Part shown: piece after piece, positions 45,896 through 55,032 of the stretch
How the letters are laid out: each line of letters opens with the position of its first letter
How positions within the stretch are numbered: the stretch's first letter is position 1
Assembly: GCA_963710615.1 (NCBI GenBank)
Contig: CAVQBF010000008.1
Coordinates: 789,878 to 853,877 of the forward strand
DNA: 64,000 nt
Reading direction: 5' to 3'
From: GCA-2746605 sp963710615
GTDB taxonomy: Bacteria; Bacteroidota; Ignavibacteria; Ignavibacteriales; Melioribacteraceae
Made by a program: the position numbers and the translations under genes
Notes under the pieces: generated by a model
What the model was told of the DNA's origin: nothing
Database searches by the model: none
The model's input: only the letters and a program-made list of their open reading frames with translations

Positions 45896-46963
45896 ATGGA
45901 TTATTTAGAAAAATTAAAAGCAATTAAAGAAAAGTTTGATGATATTCAAAGTCAGCTTTCGGATCCGGCTTTATCTTCAGATCAAGAAAAACTTATTGAA
46001 CTTAGTAAAAAAAGAAGTGAACTTACTGATATTGTTTCCGCCTACGAAAAATATGACAAACTGTTAAAAAATATCGGAGGAAATAAAGAAATAATAAATA
46101 ATTCCGATGAAGATGATTTAGTTGAGTTAGCTGAAATGGAATTGGAGGAATTGGAGCAGCAAAAAGAAGAAATAGAAGAGGAGATTAAGGTGCTTTTAAT
46201 CCCCAAAGATCCCAACGACACTAAAAATGTAATTGTAGAAATTAGAGCAGGAACCGGTGGAGATGAGGCAGGAATTTTTGCGAATGACCTCTTCAGAATG
46301 TATGCACGCTTTGCCGAACTTAAAGGGTGGAAGCTTGAGATAATGGACATTAATGACTCAGTAATGAATGGAATAAAAGAAGTTGTATTCGGACTATCTG
46401 GGAACGAAATTTATGGAGACTTGAAATTTGAGAGTGGTGTTCATAGAGTTCAAAGAGTTCCGCAAACAGAGGCAAGCGGCAGGGTTCATACTTCTGCAGC
46501 GTCCGTTGTGGTTATGCCCGAAGCTGAGGATGTGGAAGTTGAGCTTGATATGAATGACGTTCGTGTTGATACTTACAGAGCCAGCGGTGCAGGCGGTCAG
46601 CATGTAAATAAGACTGATTCTGCAATTAGAATGACGCACATTCCAACCGGAATTGTTGTTCAATGTCAAGATGAACGCTCACAAATTAAAAATAGGCAAA
46701 AAGCGATTAAAATTTTGAAGGCAAGACTCTATGATCAAAAATTGCAGGAAATGACCAGTGAAATTTCACAGACTAGAAAATCTGTCGTAAAAAGCGGCGA
46801 TAGAAGCGATAAAATTAGGACTTACAACTATCCTCAAAATAGAGTTACAGATCACAGAATTGGTCTAACTCTTTATGATCTTTCCAGCATTATGGAAGGA
46901 GATTTATACGAATTAATTGAAAAAATGAAAATTGCGGATAGAACTGAAAAATTAAAGGCTTAA
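45896..46963 (+). CDS. prfA: Peptide chain release factor 1
   Basis: This 355-residue class I release factor has the tripeptide anticodon PxT (VPQTEASGRVHTSA). That marks it as RF1, which reads UAA and UAG. The catalytic GGQ loop is SGAGGQHVNKTDSAIR, and the N-terminal coiled-coil domain is complete. It triggers hydrolysis of the finished peptide on the ribosome. The 204 bases upstream contain no other gene. Confidence 0.96.
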   Translation: MDYLEKLKAIKEKFDDIQSQLSDPALSSDQEKLIELSKKRSELTDIVSAYEKYDKLLKNIGGNKEIINNSDEDDLVELAEMELEELEQQKEEIEEEIKVLLIPKDPNDTKNVIVEIRAGTGGDEAGIFANDLFRMYARFAELKGWKLEIMDINDSVMNGIKEVVFGLSGNEIYGDLKFESGVHRVQRVPQTEASGRVHTSAASVVVMPEAEDVEVELDMNDVRVDTYRASGAGGQHVNKTDSAIRMTHIPTGIVVQCQDERSQIKNRQKAIKILKARLYDQKLQEMTSEISQTRKSVVKSGDRSDKIRTYNYPQNRVTDHRIGLTLYDLSSIMEGDLYELIEKMKIADRTEKLKA

Positions 46964-46964
46964 T

Positions 46965-47249
46965 TTAATCTTCTTTTCCAAAAAACTCAAAAAACTTTGC
47001 TCCTGCTGCACAAACAAATCCGGTTAATGAATATATCACATCCTGAATATTCACATTAAAAATTTCGTTAGTTCCAATAATATATCCAAAAAGTTTTGTT
47101 AAAAATATGAGCGAAAAGAATGCTGCAAATCCGGCTAATCCTGTAGAGAGCGGATTTAATAAATAAATTTTAACATTCTCCATAAAGGTTTCCGATCCGA
47201 TTTGGTCTGAATAAACTTGCTCTGTTCTGTTTTCTGTTGTAGTGTCCAT
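46965..47249 (-). CDS. Small hypothetical membrane protein
   Basis: This 94-residue protein has an acidic, Thr-rich N-terminal tail (MDTTTENRTEQVYSDQIGSE) and two membrane helices (LSTGLAGFAAFFSLIFLTKLFGYIIG and DVIYSLTGFVCAAGAKFFEFF). An AGGAG Shine-Dalgarno lies seven bases before the ATG. No family is recognised. Its stop is one base from the prfA stop on the other strand. Confidence 0.6.
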   Translation of the reverse strand: MDTTTENRTEQVYSDQIGSETFMENVKIYLLNPLSTGLAGFAAFFSLIFLTKLFGYIIGTNEIFNVNIQDVIYSLTGFVCAAGAKFFEFFGKED

Positions 47250-47432
47250 CTCTTCTCCTAAATTCTATATGCAATAAGTATAAAACAAAAAATATATTTG
47301 TGATTTATCTCAATAAAAATCAGTTGAACTTAGAAAAACTATTTCATTTTGAGATTTATCAATTATTACTGTTTTTTAGTAGAGTCAAATTCTTTAAATT
47401 TCCGTTACTTTATATAATATTTAGGATTAATC

Positions 47433-49298
47433 TTGAAAAAATTCGTGTTTCTATTCTTATTAAGTTTTTCTCAATTAATATTTCCACAAATTACTTTCAA
47501 TGCCGATTTTGATAGTGGCAATATTAAAAGTGTTACTACGTCTGATTCAACAACATTTTACGTTACAACTAATTCAGACATTGGTGGAAGATGGTTTTAT
47601 TTTAGAATTGCAGGTGTAAAAGATAAATTTATTAAAGTTGTTGTAACTACGAGTCCCGCTGATTTTAGCAAAGCAATGTATTCTTATGACGATAAAAATT
47701 ATATGCGATTTAGTGATGACGAAAGTCCAGAATATGGCACATTTCAAAAAATATTTGAACAAGACACCGTTTATGTTGCATATTATACTCCTTACCCATA
47801 TAAAATGATGCAAGAAAACTTGGCAAAATGGGCACAAAACAAGTATGTTAAGTTAGATACAATTGGATTTACACAAAATTTACTCCCTATACAAGAAATG
47901 ATAGTTACTGATCATGCGGTTGATGATACAGAAAAATTTAATGTTTGGATTCATGCCAGAACTCATCCCAGTGAAACACCCAGCTCTTGGCAGTTTGAGG
48001 GAATTGTAAGAGAATTGTTAAGTAATGATGAAGTAATAAATTATTACCTTTCAAAAATTAAATTTCACCTTATCCCTTTTTCAAATCCTGATGGAGTCTT
48101 TTATGGCAGATCTAGAACAAATTATAATTTTGTTGATGTAGAAAGAGAGTGGGATAAACCCGAGGTTGAAACTTGTTTGGAAGTAAGGGCATTAAAAGCC
48201 AGGATGGCTGAAATAAGCAACGAAAAACCTTTTTCAGTATTCTTGAACTTACACTCGCAAGCAGCATCTTATTGTACTTTTTGGATCCATAATGGAAGCT
48301 CAACATCAGATTATTTTTACAGAAGAGAGTATCAATTTTCAAATCTTTCTATTTCAGACAATCCCTACTTTGTCAGAAATGACTATAGTGAATCTAGTTT
48401 ACAGCCTTATTTTCCAGAGGGCTGGCTTTGGAATAATTATGGGGATCAGGTTATGGCTTTGACATACGAAACGCCTTATGATAATTACTTCAAAAGCAGT
48501 AATGAGCCATTTATTGAAGTAACAAATGAAAATTTATTTGAAATTGGGAGAAGAACAGTTTATGCTATTGCAGAATATTTAGAACTTTCTCATCCGAGAC
48601 ATTATATCATGGATAATTCCAATGCTTTAGTAAATGGGAATAATACTATTTACAATGTTGGTCTCGATTTTTACAGCGATGATTTTGCCGTTTTGGAAAC
48701 GAATGCTCCTGATACCTATGTAATTTTTAACTCGGAAAACTTACCAAGCGGGAGTTATGATGTTTCTGCATGGTGGGCAACCAGCAGTGGAAATTCATAT
48801 GAAACCGTATTTGAAATAAATGCTGGAACAAATAGTTATGAAGTAACCAAAACCCAAAAATTAAATGGCGGTCAGTGGAATTACTTAACAGAGATTGAGC
48901 TCCCTGAAGAAGGGAGTATCTATATAAAAGTTAAAAGTAACTCAACTGGATTGGTAGTTGCAGATGCAATTAGACTAATTTATAATGGTCCGGTTACAGG
49001 AATTGAAAACGAATTAGTCCCTGCTAAATTTATACTCTCTCAAAACTATCCAAATCCATTTAACCCAACTACAACAATAAAATATTCATTGCCGGTGAGA
49101 GCTGAAAATCTTCAGCCCGTACAATTAGTAGTTTATGATATTTTAGGCAAACAAGTAGCAACCTTAGTAAATGAAAATAAATCTCGCGGAGAATATGAAG
49201 TAATCTTTGATGCTTCCCATCTGGCAAGCGGAACATATATTTACACTTTACGCGTTGACAATAATTTATTGAGCAAGAAAATGCTGCTGCTGAAATAG
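47433..49298 (+). CDS. Secreted M14 zinc carboxypeptidase with golvesin-like domain and T9SS tail
   Basis: This 621-residue protein starts at TTG 47433 (AGGA six bases upstream) with a signal peptide. The M14 domain has zinc ligands H178-x2-E181 (THPSETPSSW) and H274 (NLHSQ), and the catalytic Glu346 (LTYETPYD). A beta-sandwich of the golvesin/xanthan-lyase carbohydrate-binding type follows (SGSYDVSAWWATSSGN, VVADAIRLIYNG). The T9SS sorting domain is QNYPNPFNPTTTIKY...DILGKQVATLVN...GTYIYTLRV. It should cleave C-terminal residues from peptides outside the cell, perhaps on glycoprotein or wall material. Confidence 0.88.
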   Translation: MKKFVFLFLLSFSQLIFPQITFNADFDSGNIKSVTTSDSTTFYVTTNSDIGGRWFYFRIAGVKDKFIKVVVTTSPADFSKAMYSYDDKNYMRFSDDESPEYGTFQKIFEQDTVYVAYYTPYPYKMMQENLAKWAQNKYVKLDTIGFTQNLLPIQEMIVTDHAVDDTEKFNVWIHARTHPSETPSSWQFEGIVRELLSNDEVINYYLSKIKFHLIPFSNPDGVFYGRSRTNYNFVDVEREWDKPEVETCLEVRALKARMAEISNEKPFSVFLNLHSQAASYCTFWIHNGSSTSDYFYRREYQFSNLSISDNPYFVRNDYSESSLQPYFPEGWLWNNYGDQVMALTYETPYDNYFKSSNEPFIEVTNENLFEIGRRTVYAIAEYLELSHPRHYIMDNSNALVNGNNTIYNVGLDFYSDDFAVLETNAPDTYVIFNSENLPSGSYDVSAWWATSSGNSYETVFEINAGTNSYEVTKTQKLNGGQWNYLTEIELPEEGSIYIKVKSNSTGLVVADAIRLIYNGPVTGIENELVPAKFILSQNYPNPFNPTTTIKYSLPVRAENLQPVQLVVYDILGKQVATLVNENKSRGEYEVIFDASHLASGTYIYTLRVDNNLLSKKMLLLK

Positions 49299-49320
49299 TA
49301 TTATTATCCAGATAAAAAGA

Positions 49321-49351
49321 TTCCGGTATCCGGCAATTGCCGGAACCGGAA
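49321..49351. terminator. GC-rich hairpin between convergent genes (probable bidirectional terminator)
   Basis: Nested complementary arms TTCCGG...CCGGAA and CCGGCAA...TTGCCGG form a near-perfect 31-base palindrome between the carboxypeptidase and saccharopine dehydrogenase stops. It lacks a strong T-run, so it may terminate weakly or may be a REP-like element. It stands out in the AT-rich background. Confidence 0.55.
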
Positions 49352-49382
49352 TGATAAATATTTTATATAGAATGGGATGCTC

Positions 49383-50711
49383 TTAAATTTTAGTTACAGT
49401 ATCTACCATCTTAATATTCAATACTTCTAATTCATCCAACACCGGATTGTAAATTTCGGGAATGTTTGGAATATAAACACCGCTTATTTTCTCAAACTTA
49501 CCTTCGCATAAAAGTTTCGTTGCAATTGCCGCCGGCAAACTTACGGTTCTAGCCATAGCGCTGTCTCCATTTGGAATACCAAAATCAATCATAAGAGAAA
49601 CTATATGTTCTTTAGTATTATCTGGGTATTCCGCAATAAAATCATGCTGAAGCACAATCATATCTTTCTCGCCCTTTTTATAAGGCATCATATCCTGCAT
49701 TCTGGCCGAAAGTACATCAAGATATGTCCATTGTTCGGGGTGAACTTTAACTTCATCGAACATGCCCAGCCATTTTAATCTCTCAATCACTTCAGAATCT
49801 TCCGGTTGATCGATTTTTTCGGAAACTATTCTTATTACTTCATCTTTTCTACAATTTACTAATTTCGCCGTTACTTCAGTCATGCTTAAATTTTCCAATT
49901 CAGGTCTTTCTGTATCATCTAACCATCCTAATTTAGAAATACTATATAGAGTCTTGCACCATCCCAAATTTCTAAAAGTACCGCGGAATATTGTTTTAGA
50001 ATCCCATAAAGAGTACAGTTCTTGATAAATCATTGAATCACGATTCGGATAAACTTCCATTTCGCCCAAACCTTCAACTGATTTAGTCCAGTAGTTTGTA
50101 AATAGATTTTTACCTTCTAACTTGACTTCTGATCCATCTTTAAGGTAATGTGCATTATTCCGTCCTGCAAGAATTACTCCTCTCGGACTCCAAGAAAATT
50201 TATACCCAAACGGATTGTCATTATCTTCCGGAGCAGGTAGACCTCCGCAGACTGATTCAAATGAAATTATTTTGCCTCCTCTGTCTTCAACATTTTTAAT
50301 TATTTTCATTGCCGACATATGATCAATGCCTGGATCAAGTCCAATTTCATTGAGGAATAATAATCCTTTTTCTTTTGCTTCTGAATTTAATTCTTTCATC
50401 GCGTCACTTACATATGATGTTGTCACCAAGTGTTTTTTGTGCTTAAGACAAAATTTTGCAACTTTCAGATGATAAATCCATGGAAGCAAGCTAATAATTA
50501 CATCAGATTCCGATACCAAATGTTCAAGTTTTGACTCTTCACTTTTAACATTCAACGCATAAGATTTACCATTTGGATGATTTTCTAAAAGTGCGTCTGC
50601 CTTGCTAACAGTTCTGCTCGCAATAATTAATTCAATATTCTTTTGATTGAGCAGATAACGAACCAAAGGTCTGGTCACAAGTCCGGCGCCTAGAAGAAGC
50701 ACTTTTTTCAT
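49383..50711 (-). CDS. Saccharopine dehydrogenase family protein
   Basis: This 442-residue protein has an N-terminal Rossmann domain (KVLLLGAGLVTRPLVRYLL, IIASRTVSKADALL, VISLLPWIYHLKVAKFC) and the central dimerisation domain with SVCGGLPAPEDNDNPFGYKFSWSPRG, a strong signature of saccharopine reductases. The C-terminal catalytic half is complete. It interconverts saccharopine with 2-aminoadipate semialdehyde in lysine metabolism. No other lysine-pathway gene is in the window, so its direction in vivo is unknown. The 234-base region upstream holds no gene that I can see. Confidence 0.85.
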   Translation of the reverse strand: MKKVLLLGAGLVTRPLVRYLLNQKNIELIIASRTVSKADALLENHPNGKSYALNVKSEESKLEHLVSESDVIISLLPWIYHLKVAKFCLKHKKHLVTTSYVSDAMKELNSEAKEKGLLFLNEIGLDPGIDHMSAMKIIKNVEDRGGKIISFESVCGGLPAPEDNDNPFGYKFSWSPRGVILAGRNNAHYLKDGSEVKLEGKNLFTNYWTKSVEGLGEMEVYPNRDSMIYQELYSLWDSKTIFRGTFRNLGWCKTLYSISKLGWLDDTERPELENLSMTEVTAKLVNCRKDEVIRIVSEKIDQPEDSEVIERLKWLGMFDEVKVHPEQWTYLDVLSARMQDMMPYKKGEKDMIVLQHDFIAEYPDNTKEHIVSLMIDFGIPNGDSAMARTVSLPAAIATKLLCEGKFEKISGVYIPNIPEIYNPVLDELEVLNIKMVDTVTKI

Positions 50712-50945
50712 AATTGACTCCAGTTTAGTTTTTCGATAATATATAGTGTTTGGAAAGAAAATAATAATTCGGTTCTAAAGAGAAATGAAATTTCTTTACT
50801 GTTGGTGCAAGATATTGTTTTGAATAGTACCATAAAAATGGAATATGAAAATATCTTACTTTTAGTGTAAGCTGTTACTAAATCATTTTAATGTAACAAA
50901 TAAAAATAGGGAAAAGTCTTGATCAAAAGAAATGGGAATCATTCA

Positions 50946-52403
50946 TCAATTTATTTTTTTCCTAAAAATTGATTTTATTCTTTCTATTTCTATCTTTTCA
51001 TAAAAATTAAGGAAATATAAAACTATTGGAAAAAGAATAGCTAAAGCAATTTTCAGCATAATCGTAATCATTTGATCAAAATTATCTATAAAGAGTATTG
51101 GGGAATAAAGAATTCCACCAACTACAAGAATCATAATTATCTTCTTCAACTCAAAAGGAATTTTATAATATTTCTTTGCAGAAAAAAAGTAAAGACCTGC
51201 CATTAAAAGATATGATCCAACCATAACAATTGCAGCCATTAAATATCCATAAATTGGTATTAATAAAATGTTTAACAATATATTTATTGCTGCGGTAAAG
51301 GTAACAATGTAAGCAATGTAAGAGGTCTTTTTCACAAAATGAAATGGAAGTGAAAAGACATACTGCATTCCCTTAAATACAAATGCCAGAGATACCAGAG
51401 GTACAACGGTATATGCAATCCAATATTCGGAGTTTAAGCTAAAAAACTCTATTACTTCTTTTGAAAAAAGTGAAAGAACTAGTGCGAATAGGACCAAAAT
51501 AAAAATTAGATAAGTTGTTACTTTTGAAAAATATCTCGGGGCATCTGAATCATGTATCTTTTTATATGCAATAGGTAAATAGCCTACCTGAAAAGACTGG
51601 AGAACAAAAACATTTATAACACTAGCTACTTTATGTCCTAAAGAATAAATACCAACACTTGCTTCATCCATAAAATATTTTATAATGTATCTATCGCCAA
51701 GGGATAATGTTAAAAGGGCTGATGTAGAAAATACAAGTGGAAAACCAAACCTAAGCATTTCTCCAACAATTTTTGAATTGAATGAAAACAAGAGGTTTTT
51801 CATTAAGAAGGGTGCTGAAAAAACCATAACATAAATATAGCCAATAAGCTGACTAAGAATGATTCCTTCTACACCCAGCTTTTTATAGACAATAAAATAG
51901 ATATTAAGCAGAACAATTACTAAAAATTTTGTGGCAGTTAAAAAAACGTAAAAACCTGCCCTCTCTCTAAAACGGATTACTTCCAAAGGAACATTGGAAA
52001 TAATTCCGAACGAAACGGAAAAAAGAAGAATTGAAATATAATTTTCAAAATTTCCTGAACTAAATATTATATTAGATATTTCTAAGCTGTAAGGAACTGA
52101 AACTAAGCTGAATAAGAGTGCAATTATTATAATTGAAAAAAAAGTAGATGAAATAATTTCCTTTTGGATTTTTGCAGATTTTTCGGAAGCACACCATCGC
52201 ATCATTGATGTAGTTAGATTGAACCCGAAGATGCCAATTAATATTTGTGAAGTTGCTTCTAGAATTGCCAAAATTCCATATTCACCAACACTTAAATAGC
52301 CGGTATAAAGAGGAAGTAAAATAAAGCCAATGACTTTTGAAGATAAGTTCCCCAAGCTGTAAATCATTGTTTGTTTAAATGTATTTTTAAGCTGATTGAA
52401 CAT
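50946..52403 (-). CDS. Wzx-like polysaccharide flippase (MOP superfamily)
   Basis: This 485-residue protein has about 12-14 membrane helices and an N-terminus typical of oligosaccharide flippases (TMIYSLGNLSSKVIGFILLPLYTGYLSVGEYGILAILEATSQI). It would move lipid-linked oligosaccharide across the inner membrane. Its ATG overlaps the stop of the methyltransferase gene by one base, and it is the last gene of a four-gene polysaccharide operon. Confidence 0.87.
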   Translation of the reverse strand: MFNQLKNTFKQTMIYSLGNLSSKVIGFILLPLYTGYLSVGEYGILAILEATSQILIGIFGFNLTTSMMRWCASEKSAKIQKEIISSTFFSIIIIALLFSLVSVPYSLEISNIIFSSGNFENYISILLFSVSFGIISNVPLEVIRFRERAGFYVFLTATKFLVIVLLNIYFIVYKKLGVEGIILSQLIGYIYVMVFSAPFLMKNLLFSFNSKIVGEMLRFGFPLVFSTSALLTLSLGDRYIIKYFMDEASVGIYSLGHKVASVINVFVLQSFQVGYLPIAYKKIHDSDAPRYFSKVTTYLIFILVLFALVLSLFSKEVIEFFSLNSEYWIAYTVVPLVSLAFVFKGMQYVFSLPFHFVKKTSYIAYIVTFTAAINILLNILLIPIYGYLMAAIVMVGSYLLMAGLYFFSAKKYYKIPFELKKIIMILVVGGILYSPILFIDNFDQMITIMLKIALAILFPIVLYFLNFYEKIEIERIKSIFRKKIN

Positions 52404-53185
52404 TATTTTTTCTCAAGAAGAATGCATAGCTGGTATGGTAATTTCTTTGAAAACAGAATATTCAACATATCGCACCCTGCTGATATAAGATTAAACTTAT
52501 ATGGAATGATAAATGAATTACCGCAATTAGGACACATAGTTTTTCTAATTGCTTCGTCTTCCTTCATCCAATATTTTGGAATCCAGGAGATTGGAGGAGA
52601 TAATTTGTGTTTAACTTTACTTAGAATTTTGCTGTAATGCCTAATTGGTTTACCTATTTCAAATTGATTTATTATTTTATAGTCGGCAAATAATTCTTTA
52701 ATAATTTCTGAATTTAATGTTCTTAAGTGATATGATTTATTGAAGATAAATTTGCATTCAGGACATTGAGTGTTGAGCTTTTCAATATTTTCATTATTCG
52801 GAAAAGTAAGGAAAATATATTTTTTACTAACTCTTTTAAATTCTTCTATTGACTTGTAGAATATATCATCAGGCAGGTGTTCTATCATTTCACTGCTAAA
52901 AACTAAGTCGACAGAGTTGGGTTTGATAGAAACTGAATCTGCCGAACTACACACTCTGCTAATATTAAATTGCTTCAACGCATTAATACTTCTATCTGAT
53001 GCAATAACATTGAATTTCTCATTTAGGCCTACGGAGATAGTTCCATCACCACAACCAACATCTAAAATTGTCTTAACATCACTTGGTATAACTGATATTA
53101 ACTTCTCAATTTTATATATCAGTTTTGTCGAAAGCTCCGCACTTTGCCAATCAAATTTTTCATAATACTTTATATTATCCATCAT
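52403..53185 (-). CDS. SAM-dependent methyltransferase with two CxxC pairs (polysaccharide operon)
   Basis: This 260-residue protein has the motifs TILDVGCGDGTISVGL (SAM loop), VIASDRSINAL and VDLVFSSEMIEHLPDD, as in Methyltransf_11/25 enzymes. In addition it has two Cys-x2-Cys pairs (CPECKFIF and CPNCGNSF) that could form a zinc site. Its position between a glycosyltransferase and the flippase suggests sugar or lipid-linked glycan methylation. The start may be either of two adjacent Met codons. Confidence 0.85.
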   Translation of the reverse strand: MMDNIKYYEKFDWQSAELSTKLIYKIEKLISVIPSDVKTILDVGCGDGTISVGLNEKFNVIASDRSINALKQFNISRVCSSADSVSIKPNSVDLVFSSEMIEHLPDDIFYKSIEEFKRVSKKYIFLTFPNNENIEKLNTQCPECKFIFNKSYHLRTLNSEIIKELFADYKIINQFEIGKPIRHYSKILSKVKHKLSPPISWIPKYWMKEDEAIRKTMCPNCGNSFIIPYKFNLISAGCDMLNILFSKKLPYQLCILLEKK

Positions 53186-53188
53186 ATT

Positions 53189-54385
53189 CTATTTCTTGCT
53201 TATACTTGAGTAAAGATCTATTAAGTTTTTACTTGTCTCTTTCCAATTGTATTTTGTTATTACAGCATTATATCCATTTTCACCAAATTTTTTGATTTCT
53301 GAGTGATTAAAAAGTTTAATCGCTTTTTGTGCAAGATCATCCGCGTCATTTGATCTATAGATTAAACCACATTTAGCTTCATTTATTATTCTTTCAATCG
53401 GTTTACAGTTGCTGGCAAGTACTGGTTTTTTGAGCAGCATATATTGAAATAATTTATGTGGGATTGTATTGTCAGTATGTTCAGTCTTTAGATGTGGTAT
53501 TATGCATATATCAGATGCTTGAATATAAGAAGGAAGCAGTTTGTGCGACTGCCATCCTTCAAATGAAATATAGTTTTCAATTCGCAAAGTTTTTGATAGT
53601 GCAACAATATCGGAATAATTTCTCCCGCTACCTACAAGAATAAGCTTAAAACCCTTCACACTTTTAACTATTTTTGGTATAGCTGAAATTAAACTTTCCA
53701 ATCCTCGATGATTATCGAATCCCCCAACATATGTAAGTGTTTTGTGGTGATTTAATTTATTGGTGATTGATTCATCAAAATCATCAATCTTAAATGTCTC
53801 AAGATTAACATAATTAGCAACGACCGACATTTTATCTTTTTGAACTCCAAGAGATGAATATCTTTCAACAGCTTCCTCTATAACAGTAATTAAGTAGTCA
53901 TATTTATTACACCAATCAATTTCAGATTTTTCCCACTTTTTTATTGAGATAAGATATTTCCCGGGAAATGTATTCGCAAATTTATAGTGCTTCAATCCTT
54001 CGACGTAGTTTTCGTGAAGATCACCAACAAGTTTTATTTGCGGAAACAGTTCTCTTAGTTTTAATCCGGCCTCAAATAAAAACAAATCGTGCACGTGAAA
54101 AACACCTATATTGTTATTCTTTATGTGGTTCTCAATTAGTTTTACTAAATAATTTGGATAAAAATTGAATGTTGTATTTGTCAATCCCCGTAGTTTATAA
54201 GCAAAGGTTTTTAATACCGGTATATGAATGATTTTTGCTCCAAAATAGTCACCTTCTTTGTATTTTCCGTCAAATGTAAAACAATAAACAAAGACTGTAT
54301 AACCAGCAGAACATAGTGCTTGAACTTCATTCTCAACTCTCAGGTCGCCATAAAACTCCTTATCTAAGAGCATTCCAATATTCAT
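53189..54385 (-). CDS. Glycosyltransferase family 4 (GT-B)
   Basis: This 398-residue protein has the GT4 pattern: an N-terminal domain (NIGMLLDKEFYGDLRVENEVQALCSAGYTVFVYCF), the middle LTYVGGFDNHRGLESLISAIPKI and the C-terminal donor motif DICIIPHLKTEHTDNTIPHKLFQYMLLKKPVLAS. GT4 enzymes add sugars from activated donors to growing glycans. Its start overlaps the stop of the regulator gene by four bases, and it ends just before the methyltransferase start. Confidence 0.9.
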   Translation of the reverse strand: MNIGMLLDKEFYGDLRVENEVQALCSAGYTVFVYCFTFDGKYKEGDYFGAKIIHIPVLKTFAYKLRGLTNTTFNFYPNYLVKLIENHIKNNNIGVFHVHDLFLFEAGLKLRELFPQIKLVGDLHENYVEGLKHYKFANTFPGKYLISIKKWEKSEIDWCNKYDYLITVIEEAVERYSSLGVQKDKMSVVANYVNLETFKIDDFDESITNKLNHHKTLTYVGGFDNHRGLESLISAIPKIVKSVKGFKLILVGSGRNYSDIVALSKTLRIENYISFEGWQSHKLLPSYIQASDICIIPHLKTEHTDNTIPHKLFQYMLLKKPVLASNCKPIERIINEAKCGLIYRSNDADDLAQKAIKLFNHSEIKKFGENGYNAVITKYNWKETSKNLIDLYSSISKK

Positions 54386-54924
54386 TTCTTTTCACCTTCA
54401 AATACAGTAAAACAAACTTCTTTATCAAAATTAGGTTTAAGATTTTTGTGTTCCTTAACTGTTAAACACAAGATTGATATTTTGCGGTCAATTAATTTTT
54501 CGGTTTTCTTTCTCACTCTTTCAATTTCTTTAGTGTTTAGCTTGTCTCCAACTATTACAAGTTCTATAAGTCCACTGTCATTTCCGACCGCGTAATCACC
54601 ACGTATAAATGCTGTTTTAATATCACCAACACGATTTATTATATCAGAAATCACTTTATCAATTCCCGTAGATTTAAGGACGATATTTCTAAGTTCGCTA
54701 AATAATGGATGTTTTGAATTTGCTTTATAAATTTTATTTCTACCTTCAAACTTAGAGTCTAATAATTTTGCTTCTTCAAGTTTATTTAGCTCAACTCTAA
54801 TTCCGTTTGTAGATTCATTGAACTCTGAACTTAGCTGGCGCAAATATCCCTTAGTATTAGGATTAAGAAAAAACTTTAATAAAAGCTTTATTCTGGTTTC
54901 AGATGTAATAATAGACTTTAACAT
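54382..54924 (-). CDS. Winged-helix regulator with degenerate nucleotidyltransferase domain
   Basis: This 180-residue protein has an ArsR-type winged helix (about 1-75, GYLRQLSSEFNESTNGIRVELNKLEEAKLL). It is followed by a fold resembling minimal nucleotidyltransferases (about 95-180). The NT signature GSxxRG...DxD is altered: it reads GDYAVGNDSG and then LIELVIVGD (Gly109 onward), so Ser is replaced by Asp and the first catalytic Asp by Leu. Catalysis is unlikely. It opens the polysaccharide operon and overlaps the next gene by four bases, so it probably regulates that operon; the ligand is unknown. Confidence 0.72.
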   Translation of the reverse strand: MLKSIITSETRIKLLLKFFLNPNTKGYLRQLSSEFNESTNGIRVELNKLEEAKLLDSKFEGRNKIYKANSKHPLFSELRNIVLKSTGIDKVISDIINRVGDIKTAFIRGDYAVGNDSGLIELVIVGDKLNTKEIERVRKKTEKLIDRKISILCLTVKEHKNLKPNFDKEVCFTVFEGEKK

Positions 54925-55032
54925 ATTACGAGTAAATTTATTACTCGAAATATAATAGAAAAAGTTTAATGTACAAATTATTTTTTAACCGGCTGGCCGA
55001 GGGAAAGGTATGGGGCTATTTATAATTTAAAG

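Noticed and set aside
50712..50945. Weak complementary AAGATATT/AATATCTT arms about 40 bases apart
   Set aside because: The arms are short and AT-rich with a long loop; likely by chance.
52371..52637. Plus-strand 88-residue frame overlapping the flippase and methyltransferase
   Set aside because: Shadow of two well-supported genes; no Shine-Dalgarno and no motif.
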